DNA of 64,000 nt, taken from positions 29,995,501 through 30,059,500 of the forward strand of contig OX485805.1 in NCBI GenBank assembly GCA_950295325.1. The letters run 5' to 3'. This stretch comes from Polytrichum commune (Eukaryota > Streptophyta > Polytrichopsida > Polytrichales > Polytrichaceae). The notes below the pieces were generated by a model, which did not search any database, had not been told where the DNA came from, and saw only the letters and a program-made list of their open reading frames with translations. Both the position numbers and the translations under genes were made by a program. Shown piece by piece: positions 12,378 through 24,200 of this stretch (position 1 is the stretch's first letter; each line of letters begins with the position of its first letter).

Positions 12378-14700
12378 GTAAGCCACCCCCTAGCTACATT
12401 CCGATGCTTGCCCAAATCCTCCCCCAATTTGCATTGGAGACATTTAGATTGTGTAAGGTGTGTTCCATGTACATGATTAGGCGTGCATAGGTGTTGCTTT
12501 CGGATGGGGTATTGGACATAGCACCCTCTACCTTAACATACTATTAAGCTTAACATGTGTTCCATAAACACGTTTCAACTTAATCACTCGCATCAACCAA
12601 TCAACTTTAAAATATCCAAAATGTTTATTTCCTTCCACCACTAGATTCCACACCACTATGACTATAACTTGCTTGGCCTCCCTATTAACCCCTAAAGGAC
12701 CACGTGTAAATTGAGATGAAAATTTTGACATTTTGCATGTTTTCACATATCAATGCAAAAGTTGATTGGAATTTAGGATTTTCTAAGATTATCTTTATGG
12801 ATTCGCACCTTGAGTATTGAGGGTCATGCTAAATTAGGCTTATGTCTTGTTTGTCGAATTAGGATGCAAGAACAACACTACAAAAAAATGTCAATGTGTT
12901 GGAAATGTACTTGTTTGAAGTTCATTTTTGAGTGCCGTCACTCACTTTTAGTGAATAAGGTGGTTTTTAAATTTTTTTTTAAAGTTGACCTTGCTTCTCC
13001 CCCATTCACATGTGGGGGTTTCACATGTGTTCCAAACAACCAAATCTACTTTTGGTTTAGTTTCCTAGGCTTCCCTAGGCATGGAATGAGTGCATGTAAA
13101 ACATGGGAGTCATTCACAAATCTTTTGATATATAGATGTGGAGTAAGCTATTCCAAGCATATGTGCAGTGGATAGGTGCAAACATATATTGTAAAGGAGA
13201 TTTTTTTATTTTGTTTTTTCCTAAAAAAAATGGTCCATCCCACTTGTATGTTGTGCCAAAAAGAACTACTCCTACCCATTCCATCCCCATTCCACCAAGC
13301 ACCCTCCCCCTTTCCCACAAAAAAATCATAGTGGGCAAAGGAGATGGACCCGGCCTTACATGGGCTATGTGTAGTGATAACAAAGCACATACCTACCCTT
13401 CCCACCCCTGCACATGGCTCCACACTCCTATAGATAGGGTCTACATATGGCTACCACCTTGGGTGGTGTTTAGGCTACCCTACATCACCCATTTACCCTA
13501 CCTAACCACCTTGCTATGGGCTCTCATGTAGCATGTACCCATGCACATGGGTAAATATCCACATTGAGGGGATGGAATCATTGGTCTTTTTTCTTTTCTT
13601 ACACATCATAACTAAGTGCCTAGTACATGTCGCATCCAATGAGTGCACCATATTGAAATGAGGCGGATGGCGTCATACCTTCCACCTTTGTGGCAAGGGC
13701 ATGGATGGCTCCACAAGTGTGGCATTTAGGCTTGATGATAATGCTCGAGCTCTTGATCACCATGTACTACATGAGCGGCTTAATGTATGGCTTCCTGCAT
13801 GAACTTTTGCCCTCCATCTAAGAATGCGTATGCACTCAAATTATTTTCCAGGACAAATCTCTCCTTTGTCGCAATGGGGCAAACATGGGCGGGGGGTTCA
13901 AAGGGGGGGGGGGGGGGTTATCTCAATCAACTCATTGGCGCTTGTGGTTAGGAGTCGGGATGGACATGAGGCAACTGCTAGGACAGAACGAGGTTGATCT
14001 TCACCTCCCTTCACCGCTGGATCGAGCGCAAACACACCCACTGCCCTCACACCAAATCCTCCCACCGCATGATAGGGAGGCCAACATTGGCCCTATGATT
14101 TTTTAGAGGTGGAAACTAATTTTGTTGAGGTAGCCATCAAGAACACCCTCATACTTGTGGCAAGTCCGTCCAAGCACCCAAGCACCCAAGCACCCAAGCA
14201 TCCAAGCTATAATTACCTTGAACTAGTGCCTTGGACCATTGGGAGATCTATGACCTATCTACTCATCTATTTAAAATTTATTGATCAAATAGTAGTAAAT
14301 CATAATAAACGCCGAGATCCAATGTGACATAGTCCTTAATTCCTTTGTCCCAAAAGTAGTACCCCAATTGTGAATGGCCCCTGATTTCATCAAATCTAGC
14401 CCAAGGACTTTACACTAGGGTTGGGCGGACTTGAACACTTGCTCATCCCATGTGGCATCCTAGGTGGCACAACTATGGCGCTAGACCTCGGGCCGGCTTG
14501 AAGAAACCGGGACGAGCTTTTCCTCAGCCCAAACTCTCAACATGGGCCCGATTGGGCATATCTGTTCGATAATGAACATCTCTACCGTCGGTGCATAACA
14601 GGTAATTCTTTTCACTACACTCTCCCCTAACGACATCGGAACCTAAATCAGGCCTCATCACTTTACGTGTCACAAAGTTGGTGTTGCAAAAAGTTGATAA
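12378..14700. other. Intergenic stretch, no gene supported
   Basis: Open frames at 12810-13175 and 13136-13531 have no recognisable domain. There is a G run at about 13902-13918 and a short CAAGCACC tandem repeat at about 14170-14205. No RNA gene or bounded element was identified. Confidence 0.35.
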
Positions 14701-14708
14701 AGTTGAAC

Positions 14709-15056
14709 CTCGGGGGGGGGGGGGTAGTCATTGGTTGGAGTAGCAATATACGTGCGAACAAATGATAGGGTATTTTAAAAACATGGGAGCAAAAAATTAT
14801 AATTGGACTTAAGAGTAATATAGGGTATCAAAAATGGCACTGGACATCTTTAAAGTACTATAGGGTATGAAATAATAAGTAATTTGGAATTATAAGTAAT
14901 GCAAGTCATTTTTTTATTAACCCAAAGTAGAAATTTACATAATGATAGCATGTGAAAAAAAGAAGAGAATTGAAAGTAATACCCCCCTATAAAATAGTGG
15001 TTGTTCGCACCTATATCCTTAATTTTTTTTTAACACACTGCCCCCCCCCCCCCGAG
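14709..15056. mobile_element. 348-bp MITE with poly-G/poly-C tips and 8-bp target duplication
   Basis: The left end is CTCGGGGGGG and continues as a long G run; the right end is the inverse (C run, then GAG). Inside both ends an inverted TATANGTGCGAACAA motif is shared. It is flanked by AGTTGAAC at 14701-14708 and 15057-15064. It lies less than 200 bp upstream of the methylesterase start codon and next to its TATA box. Confidence 0.75.
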
Positions 15057-15083
15057 AGTTGAACCGGATCGAGGACTTCATTG

Positions 15084-15089
15084 CACGTG
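15084..15089 (+). promoter_or_regulatory. G-box (CACGTG) upstream of the methylesterase gene
   Basis: A perfect CACGTG within GCACGTGC lies 31 bp upstream of the TATA box. In plants such sites bind bHLH and bZIP factors. Function here is inferred from position only. Confidence 0.4.
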
Positions 15090-15119
15090 CATCGGTGCTC
15101 GGGCCGGCCGCAAGCCATG

Positions 15120-15127
15120 TATAAAAA
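15120..15127 (+). promoter_or_regulatory. TATA box of the methylesterase gene
   Basis: TATAAAAA lies 116 bp upstream of the chosen ATG at 15243. Its spacing suits a transcription start near 15150 and a leader of about 90 bases. Confidence 0.5.
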
Positions 15128-15242
15128 GGGCCAAATAACTGACCTACTCTCAAATTTGGAAACCCAGAGGGGAGAGAGCGAACAGGGCAGTCAGTGGAGA
15201 GATCAGTTCCTTCAATTTATTTTGTGTGCACAAGACAGTGCT

Positions 15243-18200
15243 ATGTATCATTTCGTGCTAGTCCATGGGGCCTGCCATGGAGCCTGGTGTTGGTTTAAGC
15301 TCACTGACCGCCTGCAAAATGCAGGCCACAAAGTCACAGCCTTCGACTTGGCAGCTTGTGCCATTCGACCACAAGATCTTAGCTCCATCTCCACATTTTC
15401 CGAGTACCACCAGCCCCTCATGGACTTCCTCGATGCGCTTCCCGAGGCGCCACATGAAGCCCCCCACGCCGAGAAGGTTAGCCAAATTTCTTCCCAACGT
15501 ATCGTATATTTCACCAGCACGAATTATACTTGAATGCTTGTCGTCATTGGATCTGAGATGACGGTTGTTACTGCGCGCTTTTATAGCGATGTGCAGCAGC
15601 TCAACTTGACTCCACTCTTGGTACTCCTTGCGCGCTAGAAGGGACTAGAGAAACCTTGTTTATCAATACCGTCCATTGCAACATGTCCATTCACTCGTAG
15701 AAAACCATGCCCAGTCGAAATCGGATGCGGTTTGTTTCACCAGCCTGATCTGATCTGCAGTCACTAAACGACTACAGATTTTTCGTTTTTCGTTTTTCGA
15801 CGGAAAGTTTATGTATTTCATGGCATGTAATATACCGTTGGAAAGGTATTTTCAAGACCTTTCCAACGGTATGTTTCACAACCCCAAATTCCTAAAAGTC
15901 TAGTTGCTAAACCAAGAAAACAATTACTGCAGATCATGCCGATTTCGACTGCGGTTCTTTCTGGCATAGTTTTTCTACTAGTGATTGTGACTCTTGGCAA
16001 AATAGAAGTATAATTGAATAGACTCGGTTGCTAACCGAAGGTCATTGGTTCTCTTACCAACAATGTCTTCACATTTTCCGAGCTACACCATCCACTGATG
16101 GACTTCCTTGCGTTGCTTCCCATGGCGCAAGACAAAGCCGGTGCCAAAGTTAAGCTAATTCTACGAACATTTATTCCACCATTACAAATACTTTAATTGT
16201 TTACATTGGATGTGAGATCTTTCCACTGCATGGTTTTATAGCGATGTAAAGCAGCTTGACTTGCATCATGTCCATTGTGACTCTTGGCACAAAATAGAAG
16301 TATAACTGAATAGATTGGATTGCCAACTGGAGGTTCTTGGTTTTCTTACCAACAGCATCTCCATCTTACATTTCCCCAAATACCAGGAGCCACTGATCAA
16401 CTTCCTTGAGTCGCTTCCAACACAGATGAAGCCGGGGCGAAGGTGAAGCTAGCTAATTCTTTAAACCATTATATCGCCATTACAAATTAATATTGAATGC
16501 TTGTCAGAGGATGAGAGATTTTGTTACTGCGTGGTTGTGTAAGGGATGTGGAGCAGCAGCTCAACTTGACTCGACTCTACTCCTTACCCACCACGCACTC
16601 AGAAATTGAGTAGATATGTGTTATTTGGGTACCTTTCTATCTGCACCCACTTCTTGCAGGATACGAATCATGCAAGTAGTGCTAGATGATCAGCAAATTG
16701 AAATCGTGTCTGTAGCCATTTGATTCAAATGAATTCAGAGCTCGTATAAAAAATCTTATTATCACTATCAAAGTGAAGATTCTCATGCTCATTAAGTGGT
16801 TATATAGGTCCCTCCAATCATGTTGAGTGTTGAGCCTAGAATGGTTAGCATATATTTTGAGCCTGTAGTTCAATCTCTTTTGAAAACATGATTCTTTTTG
16901 GTGTCCGTCCTTAGATCCACACCTAAACTCATCCAGCTCAAATATAGGTGTCCAAATTATTGTTATGCTGAATTTAGGCTCGTCTGCTTAGAAGGAAGCT
17001 TGTTCACTACGTACAACTGTCCGTTGTAACATGTCCATTGCAACTCTTGGTGAAAAATTTATATAAATGAAAGGATTCTAGCAACCAGAGGTTCATGGTT
17101 CTCTTACCAACACCAGAACCACATTTTCCAAGTACCAGAAGCCACTGATAAGAGTGACTTCTTGGAGTTGCTTCCAGCACAGACACAGTCAGTGTCATTC
17201 GGCAATTACTGAAACTTGGATATGAGATGTTACTGTGCATGCTTTTCTAGTGCTCACAGCATTCTTAACCGGAGAGATTCATTTCGGCAAGTTTTTTGAG
17301 TTGAGTCTTGGTAGATGGAAGAAGGGTGTGTCCGAAGATTAGAAGAATTGAAGGTGTCGACTAATGAGAGCTTGCCACTTGACTATGCTTGGCATTTATG
17401 CATGTAACAGGGGTCTCGATTCTTGGAAATCTATTCTTGAAGCTAAAATAAAAAGAAAAAATTTTACACATGTTCAAATATGCTATGGAATCTGGATGTG
17501 TAGCGAGTCAACTCTACTTTTTGTATATATTACAACTGTCCGTTGTGACTCTTCAAGAAAAAATGTATAAATGAATAAATTTGATTGCCAACTGGAGGTA
17601 AATTCGTGGTTACGGATTCTGGAGTACAGTTGGGAACCAGATTGCTTCATTTGTATATTTTTTCTGCTGCGAGACATAATGCAGTCCGGAGAGTGGATTT
17701 AATGGACAAGATTTCTGCTAGTGACGGCAGAGGTTAGGTTTTTTTTTTTTTGGCTCTTTTGGCTTGACCTCTAACTGTGAAAAACATTTAATTGCTTGCC
17801 ACACCATACAGTCCATAGCGTACCAAGCATCTCATCAACCAAGTAATGAAAGCAGCTAAGTAGCGCATGGAGAAGAAATTTCGGACTAAAATGCAATTAT
17901 ACTGGAATGCTTGCTTTTATCACGATATGTAGCGACTCAACTTGACTCTACTACTCCTTGGGTTAGATGTTCCTTTTTGTCGCAGCTTGACCTCTGACAG
18001 TGCTAGATGTTTAGTTGGTACAAATTCATGACATTTCTAGAAATTTTTATATTATAATTGACGAAATTCAAATTCTGATATAATGCTTGCAGATAGTGGT
18101 GGTTGCCCACAGCATGGGAGGAATAACATTGCAACAAGCCATGGAGAGCTTCTCCCACAAAATCAACCTGGCTATCTTCCTGGCGGCCATTGCACTCCCT

Positions 18201-21200
18201 CCGGGTCAAGCTCTGGTAGAACTCCCTTTATTTGACATGGTATGAATTTCAACCCTTATTATTCAAAAAAATTCTCCTTCTCAAAATTGAAAATTCTCAC
18301 AACTTCATGCAGTCACATGAATGTCAGTATGTCTTCACATGTTATCATCAGATATTTTTTCCTTGCGTTTCAGTAGTTGGAAGTACTAGAGTTTGAGCAT
18401 TGCGCAGGAGCTTCCAGTTTTTGGTACAATGTAAGACTCCATGAAAATGGGACTAAGTTCACTGAAGTTAACTAGACCTCCATGTAAGGAACTAAATAGA
18501 ACAGTTATATACTAGAAGAAAACTTGTTCATTACAACCATTTGTTGCAACTTGTTAATTGTAATTCACGCCAACAAAACGTATAAATAAATCATATTGGT
18601 TATCACTCGGGGGTTTTTGATAGTCAATTGTCCAGGCATGAGTTCCAATGGACAAGTTAAAACGGATGGTTGTAATGGACTTAGTTCTTACACTGTATGT
18701 CCAGACACTACAAGCACATGAGTCCTAGGCAATTGGCTTTCGTCATTGGAAACTTGTCCTATGTAACTGGAAAAATTGCAAATCCAGCACAATATGAGAT
18801 TTGCGTAGTTCTTTCATTGACGTGGGGTGATTGTATAGCACTCGTATGTTAGTAGTGAGATGTTAAATAATATCTTGAAACACTTCAGAATGGCACACAG
18901 AGAGTTGTAGGAGAAGCATAACATTCTTCAGACATATGTACATATTCGCTTCCCGAAGAATTGGGATAAAACATAGGTAGATATTGAGATCAAGCTAGAT
19001 AAATGTTGGAATTTCTAAGAGCTTTGGTTCAAATCTCACTACAAGCATGTGAGACTTGGGCAACTTGTCTTGTGTCCATGAAAATTGTCTTGCATCACCA
19101 ATTTTTTAGAAATCTACCACACTCGTAGATTTGCAAGAAAATTCACCGACACAAGGTGAGCTGCCTAGGTCTCATGCTTGTAGTGTCTTGAGTTTGCAAT
19201 GAAGGAGGAACTTGGTTTATCTCACTACCAGCATATGTGGATTTTGTCTCTAAAGAAATAACTAGAATTGTAGAGCTGATGGACAAACTTAACAATGTGT
19301 TGTCGTAACCAGTTAACTAGGGCAGCCGACGAGGGTTGCAATTAATGCTGACAAAAGCACTTTTTTCACAAGGCATGGTCTGGTGTAAAAGCCTATTGTG
19401 AATTATCAGAGCTCTACAATTGCTGATAGTCCATTCATGGTTCCTACAATTGCAATTCCTGGGTGCTTTGCCTAGTTAAACTTGCAACTCAATGGGTGGA
19501 CTCTTCATTGGAAACCTAAATGAAGTGCGTGGATCACTATGAAATTAAACCCCCCATATACAAGAATTTCAAAAAAAAAAAACCATTATGTATGTTCTAT
19601 TGACAAGCTAGAAAATGGACACATTTATTTATTTTAAGTTTTCAATTTAGCGTGATAAAAGCCTTCATTACACATATACAATTAAATCTTGATCAAATAG
19701 GCCTTTATCACATATAAAATCCATTTTCATTTTAGAATGAGAAAGTCATTGAACATTTAAAAAAAAACCTATAGCATGTAATTTAACAACTGCATCAAGC
19801 AAACAAAAACAAGGAACAATATCTTAGCCACAATCCGTAGACCAAAACTCAAGGGAGCCCATGAGCACTCCAAGACCCTTCACTTTGTAAAAACCTAGAA
19901 TTTAAGTGCAAAGTCTAACAGGAATGGTCAAGGTAGTCATTGAGGACTGTCACCATATGATGACAATGGATTGGATGAAACTAACACATCTATTGTCAAT
20001 TTCCTTTTTTTTAACCTTAAGGCCCCCTTTTGTGCATCTACCTTTACTTTTAAACTCTTAATAGACTTTTCAAATGTACCCACTAGAGAAAAATAACACC
20101 ACTCCCTTATGCTAATGCCCTGAATAGTAGTGCTTCTTACACACACTAGTTCATACATGGTGTAAAGAGTCCACCCCCTAAAACTTGCAACCTTAAGGGT
20201 TTGTATTTGCCACCTCTCCAATCTTAAATCCCCAGGTACGCAACTCCCGTATTATATGGTCTTGATTATAATCACTTATAATGCGTTTTAGTCCAATATT
20301 GAGTGATACAATTTGTTTTAATGTAGGAAACCCTTGTAGCCCTTCTAACAAGGAATCCAAAAATGTAATCATATATAGGAAATGAATATATTTTGAAGCA
20401 TATAATTGCATTAAAAACCTAATTATATGATTTTTTAATACAGGTACCATAGGTCAAACTATCCAACTTTTTGGACTTTTTAATAAAATTTTAACATTGT
20501 GAATGAATTATAATTTTAATGGGAGGCAACTATTTGTGGCTTATAATTTTAATGGGAGGCTTAATAAATATGCAACCCAACTTTTTTTTCATCTCATTTA
20601 TTTAATTTGGTCTTCACCCAACTTTTTTTTCATCTCATTTTATTTAATTTGGTCTTTACTCAACTTTTTTTCATCTCATTTTATTTAATTTGGTCTTCAC
20701 CCAACTTTTTTATCATTTTAATTTGATTTAATTTGATATAATTTTTACAAAAGCTGTCCTCTAAGCCGTTTTAAGTACGATGACCCCTGCGTATAATATG
20801 GGAGTTGCGTACCCGGGCTTAAATCGAAGCTCTAAACCACTAAAGGCTCAGGCAGTTGGCCATCTTACCCCCGGTTTGAATACGATGATAAAGAGCTCAA
20901 CATACTTATATTCCAAGATATTGAGTAGTTCATTACACCGTTTATGTCATTTAGTGTCATGTACACTATTTGCGAAGAGCCTAGACTAGATGCCTAGAGG
21001 TCTCAAAGTGTCACATCCATTGATTGCCAATATGATATTATTAGTCAGCATAAGTAATCTTTTAAATTAAGAGATATTTACATTATGACGTTTAGCATGA
21101 TACATTGCGATACTTGAGATGATAGATTTGCGATTAGTATGCAAGGGGAAAGTATTATTGAGCATACTAATGGCATGTGTCATGTGTTTACAATTTAGTA

Positions 21201-24200
21201 TGGAAGAGGAAAATACTCTTGAGCATACTGATGCCAAGTGTCATTTGTGTACACTTTAGTCAACTTGTAGCATGTTGTGTAACATAGGCATACACCTCAT
21301 GACACTATAAAACATGCTCATGCTAATATTAGTAAATGCACTTGAACACCAAGTGTCATGGGGTGCCACTAATGATGAAGTTTGTTGATCGTTAATATAA
21401 CCTAGCATATGCCTCAAAATAAGGTCAGTGACACTATTACGCATGTGACACTAAATACCATAAATGACGTAGTGGACCAGGATATCCAACAAGGCCAACA
21501 ATTATGATTCAATCCAACTAGATTTCTAAGGATTCAGTACGTGAAGTTCCCCTGCTCTAATTTTTCCATCAAATCTAGTTCATAAAATATGCATGTCCTT
21601 ATTTTCGACCTAACACTACAAGTATATGAATCCTAGGCAACTTGTTATCTGTCGGTAAAAATTGTCTTTTGTCATTAAAATTTCTTAAAATCTACTACTG
21701 TAATAGATTTGCAAGAAAACTCACCGACACAGGACAAGTTGCCTAGGTCTCATCTGCTTGTGATGTAAATTTGCAATATGCATGTAATGTTTTCCTCTAC
21801 AATTGTCTCCGGCCACTAAGTATTCAATATGTTAGTGACATTATCCATTATGAGTGATTATGGCCATTGCCCATAGAGTAATATGCTACTAGTGCTGACA
21901 CTACAACTAGCACATACCGGTAGTGCTTCGCAATTACAAACACCTAATTGCGATGTTCACTCACAGAAACCACTTGTGTTGCTAGTGATTGCATAGTCAC
22001 AATGTTGACAGTGCAAACAACCTTCACAATATTGTCATGCTTAGTGACAGCAGTCATTATTGTCCACGGTCACCAGATTTACCCATTTCGACATGAGTGA
22101 ATTCTTTGAGTAACGATAATGTCAGCACCTACTTACAAAGTCCACCAACGAAATTAAACCACGTATGCTCTTAGTGGTTGAAAACAAAGCTGAACACTTA
22201 ACGTGGCTGAAGAATGTTATGGGGGGAGGAAGGTAGCGAGAGATTCATGATGTAAGGTTGCATGTAAATGAGACTACGTACGCAAAACTACGATTTCATG
22301 TCTACACTTGAAGCATGTAAATCTACTGCATAGGCAGTCTTATGATGTTATGGGTGACTGCAACTAGAATGTAATAATTTAACGGAAGTTGTGATGATCC
22401 TCTTCCTCTCCTGATTCGGGTCAGATATTCCAAGACACGCCAGTCAGCTACAGCATCGAGTTCTCCTTCGCCAACCGCCACGACAAGCTACCCACATCCT
22501 TCCACTTCCAAAACTCCAAACTAGGCGACAGCTTATACACGGGATGCGCATCCAAGGTGCCTAATTTTCCACTTCACATATCACTTCCACCGATGTGTGT
22601 TTGTGTGTTTGTGTGGTTTTTTCATTAGATATTGTTTCCTTGGGCTTCTGTCTTGTACTGTTCTCCCTCTTTAGTATGACACATTTGGGAAACACACAGA
22701 AAGTCGTAATATCGAGCTGTCGTCTGCTCATTAATATGACAAATGGTGTAAAGTTGTCGTATTATTGAGGGAATACGAAAACATAAGTAATATGAGCTTA
22801 AAAATATATACAACGAGTTCAAGCAATATAGATGGTATGAAATACTAACTTATAACTCCTAACAAATATAAATATTCTCAAGAACTCTTGAAATAGGAGT
22901 CCAAAGATCTATGGTGTTGCCTACCCAAGTTAGCAACTGTCATCCTATCTAAATTCCCTACTAACTTTTTGAAAACTAATAAATTCATCAACACCAACAT
23001 ATGAAGAGTTCTCTAATAAGAAAGTAAGCAACAATGATGCATGACATTTAGCAACATACTAGGCAGGAGGCCACTCTAACCCTAACCATGTCCATTTTGC
23101 ACTAGCAACCCTAGTTCTCATTAAGTTCCCAATGGTGTAAGTGAAAGTTCCCAAGTGAAAATGAATGTATTTTAAGTGCACATAACATAGATGAAAAGAA
23201 TTTTAGCATTAACTACCTCCTTGACATGACAAATCGGAGATTCTAAATGTCGCATTCTCAAATCTCATAGTCGTATTAAAGAGGGAGTTTTGAACTAAAA
23301 AGTTTGGTCGTGCAAAAATGTGTTGTAATATCCGGGGTGTCGTAAAAACGAGTGTCCTATTGACGAGGTTAGACTGTACTGTGCAACCTTCTAATCACAC
23401 TACCTACTGCTCCGAACCTTCTACTCACTCAAAACATGTGGGGTCAAGCTGTACATATCCCAACCAAAAACCTTAAAATAATATAACATGACTCTCATTT
23501 GGCCTTTGTAAACCCTACTTGCTCTTCTCTCTCTAAGCTACATGGTTTGCATGGGTTATGTTTCCAATCTAACCCAAGAAACTAAGGGTAGAGAGTGGTG
23601 GGTCCCCTGTCTCAATCACTATGCTCAAATTGAATAGAGTTTCACCTTGAGTTGGTCCAATGTGAATGGGACCAAGAAACTCTCTAACATATAAGGTAGA
23701 TGGATCTTGAATGGTTACTTTTTTTCAACTAGCCCAGTTCTTTCAAAATATGAAACATGCAATTAGTACAAGATGGTTAGCAGATCTAAACCAATTGAGG
23801 CCATAGCCACTTTCCTTAAATAATAATGATAATAAAAAAAAACTGGAGGCTGGAGCTCATATGAATATCTTGTTCATTATCAACATGAAGATTCTTATGC
23901 TCATGAAGTGATCATATGGGTCCCCCCTTTCTGCCTCCGCCATCATGTTGACCATTGACCCTCGAATGATTAGCGTATTTTGAACACATAGTCCAATCTC
24001 TTTTAAACCTGGTATGTTTTTTTGGTGTATGTTCTTAGATCCACACCTAATCACATACCACTCAAATATAGATGTCCAAATTATTGCTATGTTGGATTTA
24101 GGCACGTCTACCTTAGTCTAACACATGATTACATCCTTGCATCTGACCACGGAATCTAGAGTTTCTGAGGATTGCCAAGTAAGTGTTCCACTCCATTAAG

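Larger units (their letters stand above)
15477..18092 (+). other. Intron 1 of the methylesterase gene
   Basis: This 2,616-bp intron is built largely of decayed tandem units. Each unit contains a copy of the end of exon 1 followed by tracts such as GCAGCTCAACTTGACTC and CCGTTGNAACATGTCCATTG. These tracts recur at about 15580-15690, 16237-16330, 16540-16600, 17019-17100, 17529-17600 and 17918-17965. It also holds a dispersed repeat at 16665-17005. Confidence 0.65.
18240..22424 (+). other. Intron 2 of the methylesterase gene
   Basis: 4,185 bp, GT-AG, phase 0. It contains three CACTA-type MITEs (18706, 19037, 21614) and a TA-flanked MITE with an internal minisatellite (20239-20809). The remainder is AT-rich without recognisable genes. 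Confidence 0.65.

Noticed and set aside
12810-13531. Overlapping plus-strand frames of 121 and 131 codons
   Set aside because: No recognisable domain, no codon bias or conserved copy, and a Phe/Pro-rich composition expected by chance.
15081-15242. Upstream in-frame ATG extending the methylesterase by 54 codons
   Set aside because: It lies before the TATA box, and the added residues do not resemble a targeting peptide or the family N-terminus.
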